Source of the DNA: Desulfurococcales archaeon
GTDB taxonomy: Archaea > Thermoproteota > Thermoprotei_A > Sulfolobales > Acidilobaceae
Length of the DNA stretch: 44,807 nucleotides
Direction of reading: 5' to 3'
NCBI GenBank assembly: GCA_015521115.1
Contig: WAOT01000010.1
Span: 1-44,807 of the forward strand
The notes under the pieces are model-generated. The model did not search any database. It was not told the origin of the DNA and saw only the letters and a program-made list of their open reading frames with translations. Shown here one piece after another: positions 23,509 to 32,514 of the stretch (its first letter is position 1; each line of letters opens with the position of its first letter). A program made the translations under genes and the position numbers.

Positions 23509-23919
23509 GTGGAGGGTGAAAAGAAGTTCCCAGTGATAAGGGGGCCTAAGGAAGTAGTGGAAAGGATAATTAAGGCTCTCAAAGAAGTATACGACCCCGA
23601 GATCCCGGTCAACATATACGATCTCGGCCTCGTCTACGAGATAAACGTCGAGGGCGACCCCAAGAAGCCCATTATCCACGTAGTAATAACCCTCACGGCA
23701 GTCGGATGTCCCGTGGCAGGAGTTCTAGCAGCATACGTGGAAGAGGCCATCAGGGATGCGGTGCCAGAAGCCCAGGACATAATAGTCGATGTTACCTTCG
23801 ACCCGCCATGGTCACCTGACTATGTCACAGAAGAAGGGAGAGAGATGCTAAAAGCAATATTCGGGTACGATGTAGTCGAGGAGTGGAAGAAGCGGATGGA
23901 GGGACAGCTCCCCGCATAG
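23509..23919 (+). CDS. MIP18/DUF59-family Fe-S maturation protein
   Basis: The 136-residue protein belongs to the MIP18/PaaD/SufT family: VYDPEIPVNIYDLGLVYEI near the N-terminus and the conserved TAVGCPVAG with a single cysteine (about 65-73), then VDVTFDPPWSPDYVTEEGRE. Homologues help load Fe-S clusters onto target proteins. GTG 23509 has GGGGTG 8 nt upstream, and TATTAAG at 23443-23449 can serve as TATA box for a ~40-nt leader. Confidence 0.92.
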   Translation: MEGEKKFPVIRGPKEVVERIIKALKEVYDPEIPVNIYDLGLVYEINVEGDPKKPIIHVVITLTAVGCPVAGVLAAYVEEAIRDAVPEAQDIIVDVTFDPPWSPDYVTEEGREMLKAIFGYDVVEEWKKRMEGQLPA

Positions 23920-23970
23920 GTGCTAACATAGATAGCCCTCCAACAACAGCCTATTAAGTGGTGCTGAGTA

Positions 23971-24324
23971 TTGAGTTCGCGGGAGGCCATAAAGAGAGAG
24001 ATCTTAGAGTTAATCGACAGCCACTGGAACAACTGGGTTAAGGCAGCATTCTACAGCGACCCACAGGTCGAGCCTATTATGGGGAGACTTGTAAAGGCTT
24101 GGAGAGAAAACGGGGAGCAGGGGAAGCCGCTTGACTACGCGACAGACGAGGAGCTAATGATCCTCCTACATGCCGCTAGAAGATACTACACAATGGATCC
24201 TAGGAGGGCTATGGCCGTAGCTTTCGCCAACATGTCGAAAGACGAGGAGGAAGAGAGAGGGCCGAGCCTGCTAGGCGTGTTCAGGAAGTTTTTCGCCAGG
24301 GGCCGGCGGGGGGCTTCTCCCTAG
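23971..24324 (+). CDS. uncharacterised helical protein
   Basis: The 117-residue protein is rich in Arg, Glu and Trp and predicted mainly helical ([20 protein letters not shown], then [21 protein letters not shown]), with a very basic C-terminal tail ending [12 protein letters not shown] recognise no family. TTG 23971 follows GTGGTG by 8 nt. Its last 44 nt overlap the 3' end of the convergent serS gene, so both reading frames share DNA there. Confidence 0.68.
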   Translation: MSSREAIKREILELIDSHWNNWVKAAFYSDPQVEPIMGRLVKAWRENGEQGKPLDYATDEELMILLHAARRYYTMDPRRAMAVAFANMSKDEEEERGPSLLGVFRKFFARGRRGASP

Positions 24325-25681
24325 GGTATATATAGTCTTTAGGGGCTCCCTTGAAAATCTCTAGGTAGCGGCGTAAAACCTTCGGGATCTCCACTACACC
24401 GTCCTCCCTCTGGTAGTTCTCTAGTATAGCGGTTATTGTCCTGGTTGAGGCGATCGCTGTTGAGTTCAGCGTATGGACATAATCCCTCACCATGCCCTTC
24501 CTCCTCACAAGCCTGATGCCGAGCCTGAACGCCTGCCAGTCGGTACAGTTGCTGGCTGACACCATCTCCCTATACCTGCCCTGTCCGGGCATCCACACCT
24601 CCAGGTCGTACTTCTTAATTGCACATGCGCCAAGGTCTCCTGAGGCTATGTTCACTATCCTGTAGGGGAGGCCTAGGCCTTGGAATAGCTCTCTCGCGTT
24701 GGTTATGATCTCCTCATGGATCTTAGCGCTCTCCTCAGGTAGGCTGAAGACGAACTGCTCTACCTTATGGAATTGGTGGACGCGGAATATACCCTTGAGA
24801 TCCCTGTTACCGGCCCCCGCCTCCTTCCTAAAGCAGGGGCTGATGCCGACTAGTTTGATTGGCAGCTCGTCATCGTAGATCTCCTCCTTAAAGTATAGGG
24901 CGGCCAGAGGGTGCTCTGCAGTGGCTATTAGGTAGAGGTCTTCCCCCTCAATCTTATATATTGCGTCCTTGAAAGTCTCAAGGTCTACGACAGCTGACAT
25001 CACCTTATGCCTCAGCATGTACGGAGGAGTGACTAGGACGTAGCCCTTACTCGTCATATGGTCTATGGCATAGAGGAGCAATGCTATGTCAAGCCATACG
25101 ATATCGTTAAAAGTGTAATAGAACCTTGAGCCCGCGACCTCACCCGCTTTTAAGGTGTTACCCAGTTTTAGCACATGCTCTAACATGTCTGCATGGCCCA
25201 CGGGCCTCCAGTCGATTACATCATAGTCAACCTTGAACCCGTACTTCTCCGTCTGCTCGAGGAAAGCCTCAATATGGCCTCTCCAGACCTTAGGCCTACC
25301 CCAGAACTCTATGGGGAGGGAGTCCTCTTCTCCCCCTACAGGCACGTCTTCAGCGACAATATTTGGCAGCTGCATCATGATGTCTCTCCTCTCAGCGTCG
25401 AGCCTCTCAAACTCGGCCTCCAGCTCCTTCAGCCTCGCCAGCAGGGCCCTTGCCTCCGCTATCAGCTTCTCCCGCTCCTCTGGGTCTCGTGTCTTCCCTA
25501 TTGACCTGCTTATCACGTTGTGCCTGTGGCGTAGCTCGTTGAGCTCTACCTGGATCTTCCTCCAGCGGAGGTCGACCTGGTAGAAGCGGTCTGCCAGTGC
25601 CGCGTCCATCTGCCGCTTTACTAGGTGCCTCTTGTACTCCTCCGGGTTTTTCCTTATCAGCTCTAGGATTGACCATGCCAA
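24281..25681 (-). CDS. serS: seryl-tRNA synthetase
   Basis: The 466-residue class II synthetase has an N-terminal coiled-coil tRNA-binding arm (about 30-110), motif 2 with [20 protein letters not shown], and motif 3-region with [21 protein letters not shown]. It is of the common type and not the rare methanogen SerRS. TTG 25681 gives the typical N-terminus [13 protein letters not shown] and has GGAGTGAT upstream; GTG 25690 is the alternative. A minus-strand CATAAAG TATA box lies at 25730-25736, at the edge of a large inverted repeat. Confidence 0.97.
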   Translation of the reverse strand: MAWSILELIRKNPEEYKRHLVKRQMDAALADRFYQVDLRWRKIQVELNELRHRHNVISRSIGKTRDPEEREKLIAEARALLARLKELEAEFERLDAERRDIMMQLPNIVAEDVPVGGEEDSLPIEFWGRPKVWRGHIEAFLEQTEKYGFKVDYDVIDWRPVGHADMLEHVLKLGNTLKAGEVAGSRFYYTFNDIVWLDIALLLYAIDHMTSKGYVLVTPPYMLRHKVMSAVVDLETFKDAIYKIEGEDLYLIATAEHPLAALYFKEEIYDDELPIKLVGISPCFRKEAGAGNRDLKGIFRVHQFHKVEQFVFSLPEESAKIHEEIITNARELFQGLGLPYRIVNIASGDLGACAIKKYDLEVWMPGQGRYREMVSASNCTDWQAFRLGIRLVRRKGMVRDYVHTLNSTAIASTRTITAILENYQREDGVVEIPKVLRRYLEIFKGAPKDYIYPREKPPAGPWRKTS

Positions 25682-25734
25682 TTCTATCACTCCTAGCGGT
25701 CAATCTGGATTATGGGTGGGGCGATTAAGCTTTA

Positions 25735-25805
25735 TGGGGCCCCTCGGATTGTGGTCCACTCCGCACCCTTACTCGGTCTGGCTAGGACTCCACACTGGGG
25801 CCCCT
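25735..25805. repeat. GGGGCCCC inverted repeat upstream of serS
   Basis: TGGGGCCCCT occurs at 25735-25744 and again at 25796-25805; each is itself palindromic and the pair can form an 8-bp stem. Inside, TGTGG-TCC (25750-25757) pairs with GGA..CCACA (25785-25794), making a ~70-nt extended hairpin. It lies between the stop of the next upstream gene and the serS TATA box. Pocket lengths (6 and 2 nt) do not suit an H/ACA RNA. Terminator, operator or unknown RNA. Confidence 0.55.
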
Positions 25806-25807
25806 AT

Positions 25808-26272
25808 CTATTGTGTTAGCTGTGCAACCCTTTTCTTTGCCTCCTCCTCGATCTCGGCTAAGATCTGCTTGGCCTCCTCGCGTAGGGGCTCCCCTCTTCG
25901 TTGGAGTGTGGGTGGGGGCTCGGGGACCGCCTCATATACGCTGGTGAGTGCTTCGTCTAGCTCGAGGATTATCGAGGAGACCTCGGGGGTCGACTGTCTA
26001 ATGGCCTTTGAGGCCTGTCTCACAAGCTCGATGGGGAGGCCTAGGAGATCCCTCCTCACCGTTCCAGTCGCAGAGTATACTACGATCAACGTTTCAAGCC
26101 TTAACGCTATCCTGCTGAGAAGGAGGTGCAAGTATACGACCTGATATAACAGGTCGCCCGCCTCGTCGCCTAAACTCTTGAGCCTCCACTCGGCCCTCTC
26201 CAGGTATTTTATCGCCTGCCTCGTTAGTGTTAGAGCCCTGGCGAGCAGCACCCGTGGATCCTGCTTTCTCAC
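25808..26272 (-). CDS. uncharacterised helical protein
   Basis: The 154-residue protein is predicted almost entirely helical: a long N-terminal antiparallel pair (TLTRQAIKYLERAEWRLKSL, then LLYQVVYLHLLLSRIALRLE), a linker with VPEPPPTLQ, and a charged C-terminal helix (EEAKQILAEIEEEAKKRV). The organisation vaguely recalls ESCRT-III-like helical bundles, but no specific motif supports that. GTG 26272 is the start; CTAATAGG near 26313 on the minus strand could be the TATA box. It lies 56 nt after aglB in the same direction. Confidence 0.7.
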   Translation of the reverse strand: MRKQDPRVLLARALTLTRQAIKYLERAEWRLKSLGDEAGDLLYQVVYLHLLLSRIALRLETLIVVYSATGTVRRDLLGLPIELVRQASKAIRQSTPEVSSIILELDEALTSVYEAVPEPPPTLQRRGEPLREEAKQILAEIEEEAKKRVAQLTQ

Positions 26273-26328
26273 CTATCAGCGCCCCCGGGATATCCCTGTG
26301 GCGGGGCCGCCTATTAGGGAAAGGGGGA

Positions 26329-28782
26329 CTAGCCTGTCCACTGGTATATGAATACTACTACCGCAGTGAAGCTGACTGTACCCCTCTGCGGGTTCTCGCT
26401 TATGATCGGGCATGACACGGAGATAGCGGCCGGCCTGAAGTGCTTAAGCGGTGGTGCGAGCACTGGCTGGGGGCTTAGCTGGCCTCCCCCAGTCAGGCTG
26501 GCCACAACGTATGGGACTACTAGCGTGGAGTTCTCGAATATCCCCTCACACTTGCTACCGTCGAACACGCCCACCCTCTTTATGGCCGGTATACCGTTTA
26601 GAGCCATCTGATATAGTAGTGTTGACTTCACTGTGGAGACGTTCTCCTCAGGCCCTCCAACGAAGCCTGGGAAGTGGATGTACTTGAAGCCCTGTGGGTC
26701 TGTATAGGTGCTGGAGTACTTGGTGTCGAAGGGTGCTCTCGGGTCAAACGGTGGGATCCTGTAGGATATCCTGAGCATCTGTATCGACTTCCCAAAGTCG
26801 GCTATGCCGTGGGTTATCACTCCCACATCCCCTATGCTCTGTGGAGCCCTAGCGGTTCCGAGCATTGGGTACATCACTGTTATGTTACCCTGCTGCTTGT
26901 TCAGTATGCCGTTGAAGACCTCGTAGAACACGATGTAGGTGTTACCCGGTACGGCCTTAAACTTCTCCTTCAACATGTACTGAGCCGTCCCCTCCTTACC
27001 CGTTAGGAGCTCTGCGAGCCACCTGATCTGTGTCTCGTTGAATGTCACACCATCCGCTACAGTCCGCCTGCCTGTGTTGACAGTTATCCAGTAGCCGTAG
27101 TCCCACCACGCCACTATGACTGCATCCTCCGCAGTATTGTTCCGGATCCAGGCAAACGCGTTAAGCCACGCATTGTTCAGCGGGACAATTATCGACCCGT
27201 TACCTGTCCTCAGCGCTCCAAGGCCTGAGGTTAGGATCTGTGGGGCCCTGAACTCGTTCTGCCTATAGCCCTGGTAGCTGTAGTAGGCCGCACCGACGAC
27301 TACTATGAGAACCACGAATATGCCTGCCATTACCTTCATAGGATCCTCTACTCTCTTCCTCCCCTTCTTCCCCGTCTTGAGCCTCTCCGCCTCTATGCCT
27401 CCAGCTATTATGTCGGCGATTCCGACGCCTCCCCCTAGGACTGCGAAGAAGGAGGATATCTGCGTGAAGTATGAGAGCTGTTTGTTAATGTATACTGCGA
27501 ATATGAATGAGATGTAGATGATAGTCCTTGAAAGCAGGTAGAAGGGCTTCCTATACCCTCCCGCAACGCGAACGAGGAAGAACACCATACCTGCCAGGCC
27601 GAAGAGGATTGCGAGCCCGTACTCGCGGAGTATAGCCCTCATGGGGGCTGGCTGGTTCTCCTGAATACTCTCCACTAGCGGGCTTATATGCCTTATTCCA
27701 AGTGCCGCGGCGTACCTAAGGTTCTGGTAGCCTATGAAGCCCGACTGGATCAGTATGCCTGCCAGGACGGCGAAGAAGGCGATAAGCCATAGCTGGAACC
27801 TCCAGTCGACCCCCCTTTTGAGGATCCTGGAGGCTACCCCTCGCTCGGTGAGGAAGGCTTCTATTCCGTATATGATAAGTGAGCCCGGTATTGCTGCTCC
27901 AATGTTTATGAGGAAGAATTTAACACCGATCTTTGGGCTGGCCACCATGAGCGCAAGCGCGATGGCCCCTGCTACTGTGTAGAGGTATAGCTTCTCCCTG
28001 TTAGGCCTCCCAGCTACAGGGTCTAGGATCACTATTAGGGCGAACAGTATTATGACGAATATGAAGCCTCCCCAGAAGTATGCCGTGAGGCCCCCGAAGA
28101 CCCCGGCCAGTGCCGCGTTAATATACTGCTTCCTCTTTGGGGCCTTGCCGTAGTAGGATTTGACTGTCTCGAACATGAAGAGGAGGAACAGTAGTATGAA
28201 GGGGATCGCTATGGAGATCTTCTCCACGAACCCTACCGTAGTCCTCACTATTGCGCCTGGGAAGAATGCGAAGAATGAGGCCGCCGATAGGGCTGCCAGC
28301 TGGGATCTCGTGACCCTGAGCATGAACACGTATAGGAGTATGATGGTTGTGACACCTGCGAAGACGGGGAACAGTGCTAGCCACTGCCGTAGGGTCAGGC
28401 CGAAGGCCTCACCTATAGGGTATGTAGCAGCGGCGAGCCACGCTGTACCCAAGTACTCGCTCTTAGTGAAGTCCCTGCCTATAGGCCACCAGAACTCCTT
28501 CACATCCTTTAGGCCTGCAAGGTTTGTTAGGCCGTGCTCGTGGAAGTATTTCGTCTCCCAGTAGACGATCCACGGGTCGCTCGCGTCGAGCTCCAGCTTA
28601 TACTTCAACGCTGGGAGTATCCTGACATAAGTCCCTGCAACCACTATCAGTGCAAGGAGTATTAGACCGATCAGCATGGAGTGTTTCTCAAGCCATAAGA
28701 CCAGGCTCTCGAGGGTGCCTCCAAGCTCTATTGAGGAGCCTTTTCCCGACTTCTTACCCCGCTTCCCCTTCTTTTTCGCCAC
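26329..28782 (-). CDS. aglB: oligosaccharyltransferase STT3/AglB
   Basis: The 817-residue membrane enzyme transfers lipid-linked glycan to Asn in N-x-S/T sequons. A Lys/Gly-rich cytoplasmic N-terminus precedes the first helix (about 35-52). The first extracellular loop has the metal-binding LDASDPWIVYWE (D66, D69). About a dozen helices follow to residue ~510, then the C-terminal globular domain with the catalytic WWDYG motif (559-563). It is a single-subunit archaeal type. A minus-strand ACAATATAAAGG box near 28843-28854 starts a short leader before ATG 28782. No other agl genes are adjacent. Confidence 0.96.
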   Translation of the reverse strand: MAKKKGKRGKKSGKGSSIELGGTLESLVLWLEKHSMLIGLILLALIVVAGTYVRILPALKYKLELDASDPWIVYWETKYFHEHGLTNLAGLKDVKEFWWPIGRDFTKSEYLGTAWLAAATYPIGEAFGLTLRQWLALFPVFAGVTTIILLYVFMLRVTRSQLAALSAASFFAFFPGAIVRTTVGFVEKISIAIPFILLFLLFMFETVKSYYGKAPKRKQYINAALAGVFGGLTAYFWGGFIFVIILFALIVILDPVAGRPNREKLYLYTVAGAIALALMVASPKIGVKFFLINIGAAIPGSLIIYGIEAFLTERGVASRILKRGVDWRFQLWLIAFFAVLAGILIQSGFIGYQNLRYAAALGIRHISPLVESIQENQPAPMRAILREYGLAILFGLAGMVFFLVRVAGGYRKPFYLLSRTIIYISFIFAVYINKQLSYFTQISSFFAVLGGGVGIADIIAGGIEAERLKTGKKGRKRVEDPMKVMAGIFVVLIVVVGAAYYSYQGYRQNEFRAPQILTSGLGALRTGNGSIIVPLNNAWLNAFAWIRNNTAEDAVIVAWWDYGYWITVNTGRRTVADGVTFNETQIRWLAELLTGKEGTAQYMLKEKFKAVPGNTYIVFYEVFNGILNKQQGNITVMYPMLGTARAPQSIGDVGVITHGIADFGKSIQMLRISYRIPPFDPRAPFDTKYSSTYTDPQGFKYIHFPGFVGGPEENVSTVKSTLLYQMALNGIPAIKRVGVFDGSKCEGIFENSTLVVPYVVASLTGGGQLSPQPVLAPPLKHFRPAAISVSCPIISENPQRGTVSFTAVVVFIYQWTG

Positions 28783-28932
28783 AAAAGCTCACCCTTCCCC
28801 GGTTCCAAGCGTCCCTCAGTCTGTCGTCTCCTCCCCGAGCCTTTATATTGTATATCTCCCGTCTGCCATGTTTACACTATATCGTTATATTCCATTGGAT
28901 GCCACCTCCCGGATGTTACCTGGTGATCTCAG
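28783..28932. promoter_or_regulatory. divergent promoter region, aglB / cPGS
   Basis: Two AT-rich cores occur in the 150-bp spacer: CTTTATATTGTATAT at 28839-28853 for aglB (minus) and CGTTATATTCC at 28881-28891 for the cPGS gene (plus), giving a transcription start near 28910. The cPGS mRNA then has GGTGAT (28922-28927), a perfect anti-16S match, 5 nt before the GTG. Confidence 0.5.
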
Positions 28933-30279
28933 GTGGCGCCGAGGAAGGTCGTCATAATGGGTGCTGGTGGGAGGGACTTCCACAACTTTAACGTCGTGTT
29001 CCGGGACAACCCCGAGTACCGTGTTGTAGCGTTCACGGCAGCCCAAATACCGGGCATCGAGGGGCGTAGGTACCCGCCCGAGCTGGCGGGCCACCTCTAC
29101 CCCCATGGGATACCTATAGTGCCTGAGGAGGAGCTTGCCAAGATCGTGGCCCGTGAGGGGGTTGACGAGGTAGTCCTAGCCTACAGTGACCTCCTCTACG
29201 ATGATGTGGGGCACAAGCTCAGTGCTGCCCTAGCAGCTGGGGCGTCCTTCAAGATCTTAGGCCCACGCGAGACCATGCTCGAGAGCGCTAAGCCAGTGAT
29301 AGCAGTGACCGCCGTTAGAACGGGGGCGGGCAAGAGCAGTGTTTCAAGGCAGGTTGTTAGAGCGCTCATCAAGAAGGGCTACCGTGTCGTGCCAGTAAGG
29401 CATCCCATGGCCTACGGGGATCTGGTTAAGATGGCCGTGCAGAGGTTCGCCACTTACGAGGATCTCGACAAGTATAATGTCACTATTGAGGAGAGGGAGG
29501 AGTACGAGCACTATCTCGACATGGGCTTGATTGTCTACGCCGGTATCGATTACGGGGAGATCCTTAGAAGGGCGGAGATGGAGGCGGACGTGATACTTTG
29601 GGACGGTGGGAACAACGACTGGCCCTTCTACGTCCCCGACTACATGATAACGGTTGCCGACGCGATGAGGCCTGGCCACGAGATAGGCAGCTTCCCAGGC
29701 GAGGTGAACCTGAGGATGGCTGATGCTGTGATAATCAACAAGATAGACCAGGCCCCGAGAGAGAACGTGGAGAAGATACGGGAGAACGTTAGAAAATACA
29801 ACCCCAATGCTGACATAAGCCTGGCTGTAAGCGAGGTAACAGTTGACAACCCGAAGCTACTAGAGGGTAAGAGGGCCGTCGTAGTGGAGGACTCACCGAC
29901 CGTAACCCACGGCGGAGCCCCCTATGGGGCAGGGTATGTGGCCGCTAAGAAGTATGGGGCCGAGATCGTAGACCCCAGGCCCTACGCTAAGGGTATAATA
30001 GCTGAAATGTACAAGGAGTACCCGCACATGGCCGAGGTGGTGCCCTCAACAGGATATAGTCCAGAGCAGATCAGAGACCTAGAGGAGACGCTGAAGAGCG
30101 TGCCAGCGGATGTTATAGTTGCGGGGACACCGATCAAGCTGGCCCGCATAGTTAACGTGGATAAACCAATAGTCCAGGTAAGGTTCGAGGTCAAAGTCGT
30201 CGAGGGCAAGACGATAGAGGAGATGGTGGACGAGTTCCTAGAGAGGGCCGCAGCCCGCCTCCACTTCTCCCGCCATTAA
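28933..30279 (+). CDS. cyclic 2,3-diphosphoglycerate synthetase
   Basis: The 448-residue protein matches archaeal cPGS. Its N-terminus VVIMGAGGRDFHNFNVVFRD is family-specific, and a P-loop TAVRTGAGKSSVSRQVVRAL lies near residue 130, with NNDWPFYVPD and INKIDQAP further on. The enzyme cyclises 2,3-diphosphoglycerate with ATP to make a thermoprotective solute. GTG 28933 has GGTGAT 5 nt upstream. The carbamate kinase gene follows 19 nt downstream, suggesting an operon of two ATP-using enzymes. Confidence 0.92.
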   Translation: MAPRKVVIMGAGGRDFHNFNVVFRDNPEYRVVAFTAAQIPGIEGRRYPPELAGHLYPHGIPIVPEEELAKIVAREGVDEVVLAYSDLLYDDVGHKLSAALAAGASFKILGPRETMLESAKPVIAVTAVRTGAGKSSVSRQVVRALIKKGYRVVPVRHPMAYGDLVKMAVQRFATYEDLDKYNVTIEEREEYEHYLDMGLIVYAGIDYGEILRRAEMEADVILWDGGNNDWPFYVPDYMITVADAMRPGHEIGSFPGEVNLRMADAVIINKIDQAPRENVEKIRENVRKYNPNADISLAVSEVTVDNPKLLEGKRAVVVEDSPTVTHGGAPYGAGYVAAKKYGAEIVDPRPYAKGIIAEMYKEYPHMAEVVPSTGYSPEQIRDLEETLKSVPADVIVAGTPIKLARIVNVDKPIVQVRFEVKVVEGKTIEEMVDEFLERAAARLHFSRH

Positions 30280-30298
30280 CCATAGGGGGCAGGAGACT

Positions 30299-31234
30299 GT
30301 GGCTAGCCGGAGCCTAGTCGTCGTAGCCTTGGGGGGCAACGCCCTCCTAAGGAAAGGGCAGAAGGGCACCCCAGAGGAGCAGTGGGCAACAGCCAGGGTA
30401 GCGGCCGAGAGCCTAGCTAAGATCGCATTGAACGGTGTGAACCTAGTCATAACACACGGGAACGGCCCTCAAGTGGGGATGATCCTAGAGGCGTTCGAAA
30501 GCCTACCCCCCGAAAGGCCCAGGCCATCACTCGACATAGCCAACGCCATGACACAGGGGTGGCTAGGCTACCTCATAGCCCACAGCCTTACAAGAACCCT
30601 CAGAGACAAGGGTGTGGAGAGGGAGACGGTCGTAGTCGCTACACGGGTCGTAGTGTCTAAGAAGGATCCCTCCTTCAAGAACCCGACCAAGTACATAGGA
30701 TCATACTACACCAGGGAGGAGGCGGAACGCCTCATGAGGGAGAAGGGCTGGGTCATGAAGCCCGACCCTAGGAAGGGCTGGAGGAGGGTAGTCCCAAGCC
30801 CCAGGCCCCTACACATCATCGAACACAGCCTCATCAAACACCTAGCAGAGAGGGGTGCAATAGTCGTTGCCGTGGGAGGTGGAGGGATACCCGTAACAGA
30901 GGAGCTAGAACCCGTAGAGGCCGTCATAGACAAGGATCTAGCATCGAGCCTCCTAGCCAGAGAGATAGCGGCTGACAAGCTTGTAATCCTAACCGACGTG
31001 CCAGGCGTAGCCATAAATTACGGGAGACCCGGTGAGAGGTGGCTCAGCAGGGTGAGCGTAGACGAGCTGGAAGGCCTATACCGTGAGGGCCACTTCCCCC
31101 CGGGGAGCATGGGGCCAAAGGTCGAAGCAGTTATCGAGTTCGTGAGGGCAACAGGGAAGCCCGCCGCCATAGGGAGGCTAGAAGAAGCGTACGACGTCTA
31201 CCAAGGATTAAAAGGTACCCAGATAACACCCTAG
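30299..31234 (+). CDS. arcC: carbamate kinase
   Basis: The 311-residue amino-acid-kinase-family protein shows LVVVALGGNALL at the N-terminus, THGNGPQVG (about 55-63), PSPRPLHIIE and a C-terminal PPGSMGPKVEA. It reversibly makes carbamoyl phosphate from carbamate and ATP; in hyperthermophiles it is thought to supply carbamoyl phosphate to ornithine carbamoyltransferase, whose gene is also in this window (37116-38069). GTG 30299 is preceded by GGGGGCAGGAG. It is probably co-transcribed with the cPGS gene. Confidence 0.93.
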   Translation: MASRSLVVVALGGNALLRKGQKGTPEEQWATARVAAESLAKIALNGVNLVITHGNGPQVGMILEAFESLPPERPRPSLDIANAMTQGWLGYLIAHSLTRTLRDKGVERETVVVATRVVVSKKDPSFKNPTKYIGSYYTREEAERLMREKGWVMKPDPRKGWRRVVPSPRPLHIIEHSLIKHLAERGAIVVAVGGGGIPVTEELEPVEAVIDKDLASSLLAREIAADKLVILTDVPGVAINYGRPGERWLSRVSVDELEGLYREGHFPPGSMGPKVEAVIEFVRATGKPAAIGRLEEAYDVYQGLKGTQITP

Positions 31235-31298
31235 CCCTATTCAGGAGGAAACCGTAATTTTCCCCTAGCAGCGCCCCGCCTAGCGGGGGTGTAAGGAT

Positions 31299-31643
31299 AT
31301 GACGACCGCGAGAGAGGCATTCGAGGCCAAGAAGCTAGCCGCAAAGTATGGCGTTGTGGGAAAGGTAGCGGCAAGGTACAGGACAGCCGGGTACCAGGTT
31401 GTGGTCAAAACGACGGACGAGGCCGCACCCTTCCACTTTACAGCGACAAGGAAGGGTGAAAAGCTGCTGGTCAAAGTATTCCACCGCGTAGGTCAAGTAC
31501 CCGTTGAGGAAGTTGAGAAGCTCGCCGGCGCGGGGGAGGGTAAGAAGGTCTTAGTGCTCTACGGCGCAGGCCCCAAACTGTCCGGGGAGGTTACTAATAA
31601 GGCGAAAGAGGTGGGGGTCTCCATCAGGAGGGTCAGGGCCTAA
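31299..31643 (+). CDS. uncharacterised small alpha/beta protein (possible restriction-endonuclease-like fold)
   Basis: The 114-residue basic protein opens with a helix (AREAFEAKKLAAKYG), then strands YQVVVKTTD, PFHFTATRKGEKLLVKVFHRVG and KKVLVLYGAG. The layout, with EKLLVKV resembling the E-x-K strand, recalls the PD-(D/E)xK fold of archaeal resolvase-like proteins, but the usual Asp is replaced by His/Phe, so catalysis is doubtful. ATG 31299 has GGGGGTG and AAGGA upstream; TAATTTTCC near 31254 may be its TATA. Its stop overlaps the convergent next gene by 4 nt. Confidence 0.65.
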   Translation: MTTAREAFEAKKLAAKYGVVGKVAARYRTAGYQVVVKTTDEAAPFHFTATRKGEKLLVKVFHRVGQVPVEEVEKLAGAGEGKKVLVLYGAGPKLSGEVTNKAKEVGVSIRRVRA

Positions 31644-31891
31644 GGCCCTGCTTTCCCCCCCTCGACAGCCTCCCCCATCATTTGCAGTCCTATTCTCCTG
31701 AAGGGGCACGTCTTCCAGTAGTTCTCACACTTTATCACATGATCCTTTGTCAGCAGCCTCTCCAGGACTAGACACTCGACAATGTAGTATCCCTCCCTCT
31801 CGCGGGGCTTAAAGAACTCGCAGCCAGACTCGGGCTTGTGGTAGACAGCATATATTGGGGTAAAGAGGGGCTCCTTCGCCCTTTTAGACAC
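31640..31891 (-). CDS. uncharacterised cysteine-containing small protein
   Basis: The 83-residue protein has four cysteines (C24, C40, C55, C62) and reads as a compact beta-hairpin and helix unit; KCENYWKTCPFRR resembles part of a zinc-binding knuckle. I recognise no family. The start is GTG 31891, with AGGTGAAGGGTG a little upstream. It may be co-transcribed with the HTH regulator gene upstream at 31926, from which it is separated by 34 nt. Confidence 0.65.
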   Translation of the reverse strand: MSKRAKEPLFTPIYAVYHKPESGCEFFKPREREGYYIVECLVLERLLTKDHVIKCENYWKTCPFRRIGLQMMGEAVEGGKAGP

Positions 31892-31925
31892 CGTCTAGCA
31901 CCCTTCACCTGCCGGGTGAAAAAAG

Positions 31926-32432
31926 CTACTGGGCTAGGAGGTCTAATAGCTCTTTAGCCTTACCGCGTGCCTCCTCAAGCTTCTTCTCCAGCTCTCTTAC
32001 CTTGGACTCGAGTTCCTCGACCTTGGCTTTGAGCGCGTCGTATTCCTTGACCTTCTCCAGCTCCTCTGGCTTACAGACGGGGAGCGCTATCTTCAGCTCT
32101 CCCCTCACAAGCTTCTCGTACGTCTCCCTCACCAGCTGTCCGGCCTTGGTCTTCCCCTGCAGGTGGTTCCTGATCGTTGTCTCTGTGCGGCCGAGCTCCT
32201 CCGCTATCTTGCTAATAGGGTACCCGGCCTTCTCTCTTGCTAGGGCGCCGGCCGCCACGGCCAGGCTGTCAACCCATGTTGTGAACTCCCTGGGTTCCAG
32301 TATCTCGTGTACGACGTCCTCCCTGAAGAGGGTTCCTATGATCAGGGCTATCTCGAGCTCCCTGATCTCCTTGGCCCCTGTGGGCTTGACCGGGATCTTC
32401 TCGAAGTCCAGCTTAATGGTCTCCCCGGTCAT
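31926..32432 (-). CDS. HTH transcriptional regulator with C-terminal coiled coil
   Basis: The 168-residue protein has a helical N-terminal domain (about 20-70), a clear helix-turn-helix GYPISKIAEELGRTETTIRNHL (about 77-98) and a long leucine/charged coiled coil (about 130-168, ELEKVKEYDALKAKVEELES onward) for dimerisation. It resembles conserved crenarchaeal regulators of unknown target. ATG 32432 has GGGGTGAT with 5-6 nt spacing. It may act locally or globally; no operator is evident in its promoter. Confidence 0.82.
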   Translation of the reverse strand: MTGETIKLDFEKIPVKPTGAKEIRELEIALIIGTLFREDVVHEILEPREFTTWVDSLAVAAGALAREKAGYPISKIAEELGRTETTIRNHLQGKTKAGQLVRETYEKLVRGELKIALPVCKPEELEKVKEYDALKAKVEELESKVRELEKKLEEARGKAKELLDLLAQ

Positions 32433-32514
32433 GGTCTATCACCCCTTCTAGTTTTAGTCTTGAATCAAGGCTAATATTACTATGGTTCTGCGGGGCTCTT
32501 CCCGCTCATCGGCA

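Noticed and set aside
28160-28564. 134-codon plus-strand open frame
   Set aside because: Antisense to aglB, low-complexity composition typical of a shadow frame, no start signals.
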